Assembly: GCA_009746045.1 (NCBI GenBank)
Contig: RPFO01000065.1
Location: forward strand, 7,045,143-7,109,142
DNA from: Mesostigma viride
Taxonomy: Eukaryota; Streptophyta; Mesostigmatophyceae; Mesostigmatales; Mesostigmataceae
Direction: 5' to 3'
Length of the DNA: 64,000 nucleotides
A program made the position numbers and the translations under genes. Under the pieces are notes generated by a model, which saw only the letters and a program-made list of their open reading frames with translations, did not search any database and was not told the origin of the DNA. This document shows, piece after piece, positions 15,001-25,082 of the stretch (positions within the stretch are counted from its first letter, which is position 1; each line of letters starts with the position of its first letter).

Positions 15001-17162
15001 CGGGGGGTACATTTTCATGTAGTAGTACATGTCGAAAGAGATTCTCACATGTGTGCCAAAAAGACTGCAGCCGCAGGTCATTATTGGGGCCTAAAATGAG
15101 CCGGGTGCGAGCCTACATGTGGTCAATATACGGTCAATGTATGGTTGGATTAGGAAAAAGTTGTGGCCGGGAAGTATAAATAGATGCAGGCATATGCCCA
15201 CTGCCGACATCATCTAGGAGGAGGAGGAGGAGGAGGAGGAGGAGGAGGAGGAGGAGGAGGAGGAGGAGGAGGAGGAGGAGGAGGAGGAGGAGGAGGAGGA
15301 GGAGGAGGAGGAGGAGGAGGAGGAGGAGGAGGAGGAGGAGGAGGAGGAGGAGGAGGAGGAGGAGGAGGAGGAGGAGGAGGAGGAGGAGGAGGAGGAGGAG
15401 GAGGAGGAGTATTTTATTTGATGTTCCAAATATTACAATCATATTTGCCCTCATGGTAACAATAGATTATATTGATTATAGAAAAGATACAACCAGAAGT
15501 GACGCAACATATAAAGCACTGCTAGCAGTCACCCACCCAGGAAATACAGCACGGCAGCTATTTGGCAGCGGCGTTGGTTGGTCTAAGAAGGCGTACACAA
15601 ACGCTTATGCACAGCGGCAACACCAAACTTCAGATATGAAAACTAAAGCCAAGCCTCAAACTCAAACAGATAAACCAAATGGGCTTAACCAAACTCCAAG
15701 TTTGTATCAATCCTAGTCTATAGGCACTGGTGCCAAACTCAGGCTCATGCACCTCAGCGCCACGGGCCGATCGATCTTTCCGGTCGAAACAAAACAAACA
15801 CCAACAACCAAACAGACATCAAAACCCAAGCAGAGTGCACCCAGCAGGCTAACCCGGACAAAATAAACCAGGTCACGCCAATCAACGTAACGTGGGCCAA
15901 TAAATGTAACGTGGTCCAATCAACGTGACGTGGTCCAATCAATGACACGCGGGCCAATCAACGTGACCTGGGCTGGCAAAAATACTAACACCAAGTCAGA
16001 GCAGAGTACACCCAGCAGGCTAACCCGGACACCATTCCTATCTAGGCTGTCTCATTGATACTAGACCCCTTCTGCGCTTTAGACCGGCCCTTAAATGGCT
16101 CCCTAAATGTTAGGTTAGGCACTTCAGTCATTGATGTGAGAAGAGGCCACGCTAGTTTCAAGTATAGCGACCAGCACAAGACCTGTCTGCAATGCATGCA
16201 GCGACAACCATCACACCATGACGGATGCACACATCGATACCAGCTCCACTCCAGCAACGCAAAAGTGAGACAATCACGTGGAAGGTGCCATCGTCAGTCT
16301 TCCAAGTGACAACAATGACAACAATAACCTTACCTCCAGCAAAGCCTCATAGAACGGGACGTGACAGGTGCCGGCATCCAGCAGCGCCTCCAATATATCG
16401 ATGCACGCGTGCAGCGCCGCGCGAGAGAGCCACAGGCAGCCTGAGGAAAGGCCACCCCCACCCCCAAGCCCACCCCCAAGCCCACCCGGGACAGGCCCCC
16501 GTGCACCCCCTGTGCCAGATGCCGGAGCAACACCAGAGGAACCTGCCATACCCAGAGAGCTCCCCCCCCCCGCTGCCGACGACGACGGTGCGGCCGCTGA
16601 TGCCCGTACGGCCGCATCGGTGGCCGCGGCATCTGGGTGGGCCCCACCAGAGGCCTGCACCCCGTCCGCCACGGGGGGGCTCGCCACCCCCCCCGCTCCC
16701 CCCGCCGGCCGCTCCCACTCCACCCCTCCGGCCGCGTGGGGCGGGCGCAAGTATACCCCGCCCTCCCGGACTTGCCCCGAGCCGGCACTGGGCCCCTCAG
16801 GGCCCCCCACCCCAGCGCCCCCGCCCTTAGCCCCACCGACCGGTTTCCCGCTCTGGGAGGTCCCGGGGGGTGGGGCCACGGCGGCCCCAGTGCCACCGGC
16901 TGAGGTGTCCGTGGCCTGTGCAGGGTCACGCACTAAACTGATGGCACCGGCCGCCCCTGCTCCTCCACCTCCTCCTGTGGCCACTTCTGCTGCCGCCACC
17001 CCGGCCCCTCCTGCACCGGCGGACGTGGCAGACGGAGCGCCTGCGGCAGCATTAACGTTGCCAATGCTTCCAATGGCCCCTCCCGCCCCAGTGGTGGCAC
17101 TACCACCGCTGGCCGCTGCAGGACTGGCGGCCCCGCCCCCAGCCCCAGCCTTATTGTTGGCA

Positions 17163-17193
<31 letters not shown>

Positions 17194-19210
17194 ACGCTAG
17201 CGAGGCGACGTCCTTGCCCGAAGGGACGAGCTGGATCGCCCGCAGGGGGCACCCAGGGACCCTGGACGCGTATGCGACCTTGAGGACCGCGCAGAGGAGG
17301 TCGTGGCGGACGCCGGGCGACTTGACGGCGGCCAGCAGGCACTTTGTGAGCGAGGCGAGCGGGGGGAGTGCGGCATCGGCGGCGCCGGGGGACGCCGGCA
17401 GCCGCAGCAGCACCGTCTGGAACAGCTGGAGGAGGAGGGAATCGGCAGACGGCAGGATCATTCGCTCGTGGAGTTCGAGGGCGAGCTCGGAGAGGTACGC
17501 GAGCTGGGGTGCATCGCTGCTGCTTCCGCCGCCACCGCCGCCGCTGACGCCAAACGTGCTAAACGCGAGAGACCTGGGTGGAAAGCCCCCGGGGGTGGCG
17601 GTGGTGAGGGTGGTCATGTTGTTCTCTAGCGGGGGGGTGACGGGGGTGTCACCACAGCAGCACTCGCCGAAGATGCCGACGAGATGAAGGAGAACCGCGC
17701 GCTGGAGGGACTCGAGTGGCTGCGTGCGGGGGAGATGGGGGGGGGGGGGGCAGGGCAGGGCAGGGGTTGTGATAAGGCCGGGGGGCGCAAGGCAGGGGGT
17801 GCACGGCAGGAGATGCAGGGCAGGAAATCAATACTTGGGTTAGGGCAGGGATGATCCAGAAACTTGCGATACAGTGCACCCTTACTGTGTACGACATTCC
17901 ATGGTATAGAACCACTAGCCAGGCGGTCCGATCTTAGGTTCATATGTATTGTTCGTTAGGTACAGCGCTAGAGGCGGAAGTGCACAAGGCATGGTGGCAT
18001 CGTTGCCCTGTCATCTTCCGATGACAACTACTCAACTAGATTGAAGATGACTACAGGAAATGGTTCCAAAAGATAACTAAGAAGAAGAAGAAGGTAGTCG
18101 TGGTCGGTAACTAAGAGGATCGTGGTGACTATGAAGGCCATGTATTAGCCCTTGGGGTCACAGACACCCAGCTGCCCACCTTGCAGCCTAGCAGATGGGT
18201 ATAGGTGGAACGTCTGCCAGCTGGATAAGGAAACGGCACGCAAACGAGGGCGAAACAGGTACCCATACCTGCATATTCGCATTCAAGCCACTGGGATTGA
18301 ATGAAGCCAGTGTCGATAGGGAAGGCCATGCAGGCGAACCAGGCAAGTCGCATAGACTCCATTACCATCACTGCCATCACTGTTGTCATTATGAAGACGT
18401 CAAGAGATGTGACAAGGACACACTAGGCGGCTTACGACGACAGATATGGGATGACAGATATGGGATGACAGATATGATATGACAGATATGGGATGACAGA
18501 TATGGGATGACAGATATGGGATGACAGATATGGGATGACAGATATGATATGACAGATATGGGATGACAGATATGGGATGACAGAGATGGGATGACAGATA
18601 TGGGATGACAGAGATGGGATGACAGATATGGGATGACAGATATGGGATGACAGATATGGGATGACAGATATGGGATGACAGATATGGGATGACAGATATG
18701 GGATGACAGATATGGGATGACAGATATGGGATGACAGATATGGGATGACAGATGACAGCAGCGATCGTAGATTGAGTTATTGCTACTCCGATACTTCATA
18801 GGGACAGACAGGATTAGATTGAGCTATTGTTACTTGGATACTTCATAAGGACAGACAGGATTAGATTCAGCTATTATTACTCGGATACTTCATAAGGACA
18901 GACAGGATTAGATTGAGCTATTATTACTCGGATACATCATCAGACAGACAGGATTAGATTGAGCTATTGTTACTCAGCTACTTCATAGGGACAGACAGGA
19001 CTAAGCCCACGACTTCTCAGGAGTTCCAAACTCCCAAGAGCGTGCCCGCACTCGTACGGCTGGCAACCGCACCTCCTGACAGCGCTGCTGCAATAGCGCT
19101 AGCGCATCGAGGAAGCTCGCCTGGGCCCCCAGGGCACCCCAGGGCCCCCCTGCCTCGTGCTGTCGTGCGCGCTTCCTCTTGTGCCCCGACGCCGCCAGCT
19201 GGCCAGACAT
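1..19210 (-). CDS. MED23: Mediator of RNA polymerase II transcription subunit 23 (plant-type MED23), 16 exons, C-terminus off the left edge
   Basis: Subunit of the nuclear Mediator complex, which links activators to RNA polymerase II. Proposed exons, high to low: 19210-19073, 17719-16334, 14931-14826, 14040-13949, 13330-13209, 12224-12076, 11668-11566, 10795-10647, 9390-9215, 7673-7562, 6074-5852, 3911-3786, 2984-2837, 1818-1595, 1191-990, 37-1. Phases join throughout, giving about 1,164 residues here; plant MED23 is about 1,600. Landmarks shared in order with plant MED23 (compared from memory): IHRRRDA, TADWDQAV, FSSEMLVDAL, HWNEWL, HIDEWWKS, ALPLSFLLG, RIVETYARLL, LLVELINQRL, HRLYRVAENL, KSWSPQSVAHFPP. 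Exon 2 carries a long Ala/Gly/Pro-rich insertion (about 16400-17200) between conserved helices. The start ATG at 19210 is the first plausible one; an upstream exon cannot be excluded. The donor of 2984-2837 and the end of 10795-10647 are the least certain junctions. Introns are filled with tandem repeats. Confidence 0.88.
1864..2150. repeat. (GGGT)n-rich G-satellite in a MED23 intron
   Basis: GGGT/GGGC tetranucleotides, then GGGGTT and GGGGT variants. The strand is extremely G-rich and could form G-quadruplexes. Confidence 0.95.
2596..2653. repeat. (GGTGCT)n microsatellite
   Basis: About nine to ten GGTGCT hexamers in a MED23 intron. Confidence 0.9.
4677..4819. repeat. Decamer tandem repeat (ATCTCTTATG)n
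   Basis: About fourteen copies of a 10-bp unit with a few interruptions. Confidence 0.95.
5268..5515. repeat. Tandem repeat of about 34 bp (TTTTACGTTGTTATCGATTC..)
   Basis: About seven imperfect units, each ending CTAGACCCCACC, in the intron downstream of MED23 exon 6074-5852. Confidence 0.9.
5640..5842. repeat. Tandem repeat of about 60 bp (TTCAACCTAAAGCTTAAGCC..)
   Basis: Three to four imperfect units leading directly into the donor of MED23 exon 6074-5852. Confidence 0.85.
6187..6393. repeat. (GTGTGC)n microsatellite
   Basis: About thirty GTGTGC hexamers in a MED23 intron. Two TTTAGGG units, like the plant/algal telomere repeat, lie just before it at 6133-6149. Confidence 0.95.
6706..6955. 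repeat. (GATGTG/GATGTT)n microsatellite
   Basis: Hexameric array in a MED23 intron. Confidence 0.95.
7653..8145. repeat. 114-bp tandem array copying the 5' end of MED23 exon 7673-7562 with its acceptor
   Basis: The first 21 bases of the exon (7653-7673) plus the adjoining intron sequence recur at 7767, 7881, 7995 and 8109, a constant spacing of 114 bp. A decayed fifth copy lies near 8225. Each copy keeps the CGCCAG acceptor; the last two differ by one base within the exonic part. Confidence 0.95.
8452..9114. repeat. Degenerate copies of the 3' end and donor of MED23 exon 9390-9215
   Basis: The boundary block GGCACCCACCACGGACGCC..TTGC.GATGAC at 9207-9240 recurs imperfectly at about 9080, 8951, 8834 and 8452. 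Confidence 0.75.
9416..9790. repeat. Tandem repeat of about 36 bp (CAACCCAACATACTGGCGAC..)
   Basis: About ten units alternating ACACAATAG and CATACTGGC in a MED23 intron. Confidence 0.95.
9893..10078. repeat. (CCCATC)n microsatellite
   Basis: About thirty hexamers, opening with CATCTT variants, in a MED23 intron. Confidence 0.95.
13677..13802. repeat. (GAAT)n microsatellite
   Basis: About thirty-one GAAT units. CATATCCCTGAGAAGGGGCA follows at 13839, the same motif as at 28731 and 54480, so this may be the tail of a retroposed fragment. Confidence 0.9.
14520..14825. repeat. Degenerate repeats of the donor region of MED23 exon 14931-14826
   Basis: The boundary CCCACCGGACAGCGTC (14821-14836) is echoed by CACCAGACAG, CACCGGACAA, CGCCGGACAGTGTC and similar blocks between 14550 and 14810. 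Confidence 0.7.
15218..15409. repeat. (GGA)n microsatellite
   Basis: About sixty-four perfect GGA units in a MED23 intron. Confidence 0.97.
18439..18752. repeat. 14-bp tandem repeat (ATGACAGATATGGG)n
   Basis: About twenty-two near-perfect units in the first MED23 intron, followed at 18775-19005 by about four units of roughly 60 bp (GGACAGACAGGATTAGATTG..). Confidence 0.95.
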
Positions 19211-21165
19211 GCCATCAACATCAAGGAAACTGATCCAATGCGGTGGTAGAAGAGGGGGGGGGGGGAGATGGATTGGGGCGATCAGGGGCATGAAGTGTGA
19301 CGTAAAGTTGGGTGGGTGGGTGGGTTGGGTGCGTGGGAGGGTGGGTAGGTGGGTGGGTGGGTGGTGGGTGGGTGGGTGGGTGGGTGGGTGGTGGGTGGGT
19401 GGGTGGGTGGGTGGGTGGGTGGGTGGGTGGGTGGGTGGGTGGGTGGGTGGGTGGGTGGGTGGGTAGGTGGGTGGGTGGGTGGGGGGGTGGGTGGGGGGTG
19501 GGTGGGTGGGTAGGTGGGTGGGTGGGGCGGAAAATGGGGGGACAGGGGTGCGGCGTGGTGGTAAGGGCCCAGACCACGCAGATGTGTCATGAAATGAAGG
19601 GCAAACAATGGGCACCAGGCTGAAAACCGTTAGGTTTCCTGTGGGCATTCTTATCAAAGCTGCCACCTACAGAAGGTCTGGAACCATAAATCCATAACAA
19701 GGGCCTTGGTTTCACTTAATGTCACCCTCCTCCGTGCTATTCCTTCATCACATTAGCGCCCTGCCTCAGCTGCTAGTTTCAAGGAGGCTGCAAAATTTGA
19801 AACTTGTCAGGCCAACTCGCGGCAGAATTCGCACAGCGGTACGCGCAAGTGGCTGCCCTACAGGTCGCTAAATAAATGCTACTACATACTGCTATGGCGA
19901 GCCACAGGTGGGTGGCATCGCGGAGCACCCAAGGCACTGGGAGCAAAAACTCAAGGCGGCTCGGAGGGTAGCTTGCTACGGGACTTGACAAATATGTCCT
20001 TCTGCATACCTATGTGCATGGGAGGTGTGTGAAGAAAAATGCCCTGTTCAAAGGCTTGCCGAATGCTCACTCAAGAATGTTGCTGCCTCACGCTTAAGCA
20101 AAACACTGCAAGATTTCGGCGGTCGAGGAGCGGCGCGTGCAGGCTAGATGAAATGTGTGACCACACAACCTCCGATTATCAGTTCTAGAACAAAATAGGC
20201 TTCGAGTAGGATCCCAGGCCACGAAGCGGCGGCTTGCTCACACGCTGGAGAGAAATACGTCTACCAACTATGAGTGCTGGTTGCTCACCTGATGTCCCAA
20301 TCCTTGTTGACGACTTTGGCCCACCTTCGAATGGGCTCCGGCTATAATTATACGAGCAAGAATGTAAGGCGAAGCACGCAAATTAGGTTTATTCAAGGAA
20401 AACAACGAACGAGAGCAGCAATTCAGGCCTGCATGCTGTTGCAGAGCATGGCAAAAAAAAGCAAAATTGCGAAAGCAAAATTGAATAAGGACGCCCGTTC
20501 CTGAGGAAGCAGGCGTTGCTGCTGACGCACTGCGCGTTCGATGGCAATGCTTACCCCAAGCTGGAAGGCAAATATCTGTAGAAGCCCGGCCACAAATTCG
20601 TCTGGTTGACTAACGGCTACCATGGCTTTCTATGGAATCTACCTCTGCCGGCGAATCATGGGCTGCGTGTTAAATTCGCTCAAGTACGCGAGTGCATATT
20701 GCATTTCGCCAACTACTGCGTAACATTTCCAAAACAGCCCACAGTTGGGGAAGACTGCAAGGTTTTGAACACACGCGAGAAGCGTAATTCTCCACATGCG
20801 CTCTTGAAAAACACCATGGTTTTCCCGCGTTTGTTTCTTCTCGTCTGCAATGTCTGCTACCTATCTTGGCTTACTGTGTGTCCCAGTTGCCCGAGGTTTC
20901 CCCGCCATGGTTGCCTAATTTGCCTGCGTCCTGACACGTGTTTAATAACTGGCAGCATTATGTGGGCCTACTTAATAAGGTTAAGGCTGGTTCACTTGGT
21001 TGCCGGTTGGCTAGTTCATAGTTGGGTCGTAACCCCTTCAGTGGTCAGATTTCAGGCCATAAAGCGATTAAAGCCTCAACCTTGTGCACGTTTGTTACGC
21101 CCAACCCTGGTAGTTTACGGCGCTTCCCCTGGTACGTAAGACCGAGTCAACGGCAATAAGTAATA
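19211..21165. other. MED23 upstream / divergent intergenic region
   Basis: No convincing gene. It begins with a GGTG-rich satellite (19310-19530). The rest is unique AT-neutral sequence with only short open frames, for example 20274-20504, which lacks a recognisable domain or splice context. It probably contains the MED23 promoter and part of the upstream region of the divergent gene at 22459. Confidence 0.5.
19310..19530. repeat. (GGTG)n satellite upstream of MED23
   Basis: GGTG tetranucleotides with GGTA and GGG variants directly upstream of the presumed MED23 start. Confidence 0.95.
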
Positions 21166-22073
21166 CAGTCATTCCCGCGTTAAGTTGCGATCGCCCCCTA
21201 AATTTGGCGCCGCAACTTAACGCGGGAACGCAACTTAACGGTAGAATTAGGCTAGCAGCCCACCACCTCCTCCTCTGACGGACTTCTATACGGCATTCGA
21301 CAGCTCTCGTCAAGCCCGATCCAGCTGCAGCGTCAAAGCCGGCCAAAGTCCATTTTCCAGGCCAGATATTGTGGACAAACTGAAAGGCGGGCTGCAAAAC
21401 ACGCCGTGGGCAGCCACGCAGTGCCTGCGTTTTATAACACAAGTGTGTTTAAACCTCTGACTTCGGCTCTTTTTTTGGCGGGTTACTTAATTGCCAGTCG
21501 GCTTCACGTTTGACGGCTGTGACAAAACATGGGAACAGTCGTGAGGGAAGCTTCATTTACTGTCAATGGCCTGCGTGTAAACAATAATAACAGCATCATG
21601 GAGGCCACATGCAGCGAGACTGCCTGTGGCCTCAACAACCTTGTCTTTGCCCTTCTGCGGTGCATTTGGCATGACTCATATGGTGGTAATTTCCGGCAAG
21701 ATAGTGTCTCAATTACAGATGACCATGCATGGTTGTGGATTCTTATGTACCGCAGCCCGCAGGCTGCCGGCAAAACTGAATTTGTAAGGTTGCATTCGCG
21801 CTTTTCACCTATCATTAGGCCAGCAGGCGGGGAAATTTGCGCGCCAGTGGGGCTTGCGTATTTTGCCCCCTAAAATCACGTAGCGGGTCCGGACTTGGCA
21901 AAAAATGGCCTCCTGCGCGGCCAAAAATGGCCTGACACCTACAAATTGAGTCATTACCGCGTTAAGTTGCGATGGCCTCCATGCTTAAGTTGCGGTCGCC
22001 CCCCAAACTTCGGCGCCGCAACACAACGCGGGAACGCAACCTTAAGAAACGCAACTTAACGCGGGAATGACTG
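21166..22073. mobile_element. Tigger/pogo-like non-autonomous DNA transposon (908 bp)
   Basis: The ends form a perfect 24-bp terminal inverted repeat beginning CAGTCATTCCCGCG, flanked on both sides by the dinucleotide TA (21164-21165 and 22074-22075), as expected for a TA target-site duplication of the Tc1/mariner superfamily. The end sequence resembles Tigger/pogo termini, which start CAGxCATxCC. Further copies of the terminal motif lie just inside each end (21205-21240; 21950-22050). The interior has no transposase-like frame; the 114-residue frame at 21529-21873 is not recognisable. It sits in the region between two divergent genes. Confidence 0.82.
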
Positions 22074-22458
22074 TACACCAAGTTGGAGCGCACAATCATG
22101 TACCCGCTGCTGGTAAAAGATACCATTCGTTTGCGTGCGTGCACGTGCCCAAACTGGCGCGTCGCGCATGGTTGAGGGTCGAGCTGTCGATAACATGACA
22201 TGGGAGTCCGCAACGATTCCTGGCTGAGCGTAGCCCCAGTGCGCTCGGGCATTTTGGCCTCCGAAAAATTTGCCGGGAAACGCAGGTTCTGAGTAGGTTC
22301 CGTTGCCCGGCGGTTTTGCGGGGATTTACCCAGGAGACCTAAAGAAAATTGGGGCATAGATCCTGCCGCCGACGATTTTCGCCGCGACCGTGCTTCCGAT
22401 TGGCGGTATTGGTAAATTTGGCCACCTTTAGGGGATCGTATCTGTGGAGCTACCGAAG

Positions 22459-25082
22459 ATGTCGTTAACAGGTTGCCTCGTCTTCCTCCTGCTGTATGCT
22501 TGTTCTCCGTCACTTCTCGCGGTAAAAGGGGAGAAAGGCGTAGAAGCTGCTACGGAATGCTACTGGACGGTAAGACCCGCTGGTGTTTGGTGTTTTATTG
22601 TTGTATGAACAATGGCCCTTGTGTAGGCTTATCGATTAAGGCATCCTCATAGAATACGAAAGCGTCGTAGTTCAGTTCCCTCATTTGCGCCTCCCGTAAT
22701 GGATCACTATGGTGGTCTTGCCTGGAATATAGCGTTCGGCTAGGGAGTGCGTGGCCACCATCGCGTATCCGGGGGAAAGGCACCATTTGACGGCCGCATC
22801 GTCATTACGCCCTTACGAAGGCGGATAGGAACCACCTGACTTATCACGCCGTGCGCGTTGCACTCCCACAATGGCAAATCTAATTTCGCATCGTGCACGA
22901 GTTTAGCAAGATCCCGGTGCCGACGAGGTACGGCGTGTCGTCGTCATCGATGGTGGTGGCTTTGATGTAAAGGAAATGTGTCTGAGCACAGCCACACGCC
23001 CTACCTCGTTGATCTAGGTTGTGAGGGACATCATGTCCATGACTGTTGACATACCGTCCAGACCAGGAACCCTTGCATTTTATACCAAGGAGACGACCAG
23101 CGCAGGCCAGAAATACATGGTCGTATGGCAAGGCAAGGGTGGTAGTACATTTGTTATTAGATATTGCGCGTGCAAAAACACAGGCAGCCCTCAATGACAA
23201 AGTCATGCTCTCATGATTCTGCTGCGCACATATCTTCTTTGTAGTATCAGCCATGATATCATACCAGCCGCTGACGTGGCGAGTCGCCAGCACATCATCG
23301 CCTTTGTGCGCTCCATAATGCCATCCATCACGCCGTTGGCAACACCTACCGCGCCCTGCCATTCCCCGAACACAATGATGCCAGGATAGCAACCAGTTAG
23401 CAGGGGAGGTGGGCAAGGGCATTCCCCCCAATCCTCCCATTCCTTTCTCCTTCACACCCACCCACCCATCCACCCCCCGCCCCCTCCCCCCTTACCTTCT
23501 CCCCCCCAGCCAGAAGAAAGATGATTCTGGCTGGATCGCGAATTTCAGGATTCCTTGTCATGAGCAGCAGCTTTATGTTTATGTAGTATAAATGAATGTA
23601 TGTTTATTATGTGGTATATAATAAACGTGTTCGTTTATGTTGGCTGTTCTTCCCACATTTCCTCAACCCCTGGCCCTTCTCTGCCCCCCGCTGCCCCCCT
23701 TCCCCTCCCCCTCTCTCCAGCCCACCACCCACCCACCCAAAGGCAAGTCTCTCAGTTTCCCCTCCCACACACCCCTTTTTCCAACCCGAACAAACCCTAC
23801 CCCCCACAGTACTTAGCATCCCCTCTCCGTCTTCTCGTACATCGGTTATTGTATGGTATAGTACTATCAAGGAGACAACCAGCGGTATGGGAAAATTATT
23901 AGTAATATTATTGGTACTGTTATTAGTAATATTATTAGTACTACTATTATTACATGTCACAGCCCCCTGTGCTGCCTTTTCCCGCATCCTCTCCCCTACC
24001 CATTGCCCCGCCCCGCCATCATGCAAAACTGCTCATCTACAAGTCGGGAGGACTGTATTTCCTGATACCCTCGCCCTGCCCCGCCCTGCCCCACCCTGCC
24101 CCGCCCTGCCCTGTACTGCCCCGCCCTACCCCGCCCCGCCCTGACCCCACAACCCCCCTTTTCACAACCAACCCAAACCCTTTACCCCTCGCAGGACTGC
24201 GCGCTCATCTACAACCCGCTCAGCTGCGGCCTGGGCCGCGACGTCGCGGACCGCTCCCTCGACTGCAACGGGCGCTGCGCCTACCTGCCCAGCTGCGGGC
24301 CGCACTCCACCCACAACCTCTGCTGCACTATCTCCCCCGCGGTCTACAAGAAGGACTTTTGCGCGGCGCGGCCCGAGCACTCCCTCGAGTTCGACGACTT
24401 CCTTGCCTGCTGCGAGGACGGCACCCCGCCGACCGTGACCTCCCAGCCGAACCCCGGTGGGGCAGGGTTCACCATGACGACCCTGCATGGGTCGTCGGGG
24501 TCGACTCAGCCCACAGGCAGCTCCACCTCCGGCCGCGTGGAGGGCTACTGCAAGTCCGGCTCCAAGCTGCTCTACGAGAAGAAGCCCGCCTTTGTCTGGA
24601 CCGCGCTCGAGTGGGGCGCGTGCAACGCGCCCTGCGGGTCCCAGGGGGAGCGCTCGCGGTCCATTTTCTGCTCCGCCCAGGCCAAGGGCGCCCCGACGGG
24701 GTACACCCGGGTGGAGGACCGGCTGTGTGCGGGACAGCCAATGCCTCCGCTCAAGGAGCCTTGCAACGCGAAGCGTTGCACGGCGCCGACGTCGTCATCC
24801 CGTGGCTCATCCTCTTCCTACCCATCCTCGAGTAATAATAATAATAGTAATGGGGGGGGGAGGCAAGGGGGAAGCAGCAACAACAGAGGGGGGGCACCCT
24901 CCCCGCAGGGGCGGCACCACCGACACGCGGGGGACGGCAGCCACCCGATCCTTGCCTTCTTCCTCTCCTTCTTCTCGGTCATCTTCCTGGCAGGGGCCGT
25001 CCTCGGGGCGCACTTTGTGTACACCCGGTACCGGGAGCAGCGCGACGCCGGGTTTGTGTACGTGAGCCTCGAGAATATGTGA
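22459..25082 (+). CDS. Secreted/type I membrane protein with cysteine-rich ectodomain and one thrombospondin type 1 repeat
   Basis: Proposed exons 22459-22569 and 24195-25082 (phase 0, donor GTAAGA, acceptor TCGCAG), giving 332 residues. Exon 1 encodes a signal peptide: a short N-terminus, then a hydrophobic core at residues 7-21, then charged residues. Residues 34-125 are cysteine-rich. Residues about 169-232 form a thrombospondin type 1 repeat: W at WTALEW, the CNAPCG motif, an R-rich strand, and closing cysteines at EPCNAKRC. A Ser/Asn/Gly-rich stalk follows, then one membrane segment (about 289-312) and a short cytosolic tail ending FVYVSLENM. Such modules usually mediate extracellular adhesion or matrix binding; the ligand is unknown. 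The ATG at 22459 is chosen for the signal peptide. An additional small exon inside the 1.6-kb intron cannot be excluded. Confidence 0.75.
22570..24194 (-). other. Intron of the TSP1-repeat gene containing an unrecognised antisense open frame
   Basis: Within the intron, the minus strand at 22880-23473 is open for 197 codons and has non-repetitive, protein-like composition (for example CTTTLALPYDHVFLACAG). I do not recognise the family. It may be a decayed transposon fragment, since no splice sites or promoter context support a gene. The rest of the intron is C-rich, with an ATTATTAGT-type repeat at 23895-23950. Confidence 0.3.

Noticed and set aside
16368-17687. 439-codon plus-strand frame rich in Pro and Ala
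   Set aside because: It is the antisense shadow of MED23 exon 2, whose minus-strand frame matches plant MED23.
18439-18752. CRISPR-like direct repeats (also 7653-8145, 9416-9790, 43512-43915)
   Set aside because: The units are head-to-tail with no unique spacers of constant length, and the context is a eukaryotic intron.
20274-20504. 76-codon basic open frame
   Set aside because: It has no domain, no splice or promoter support, and its length is within chance for this region.
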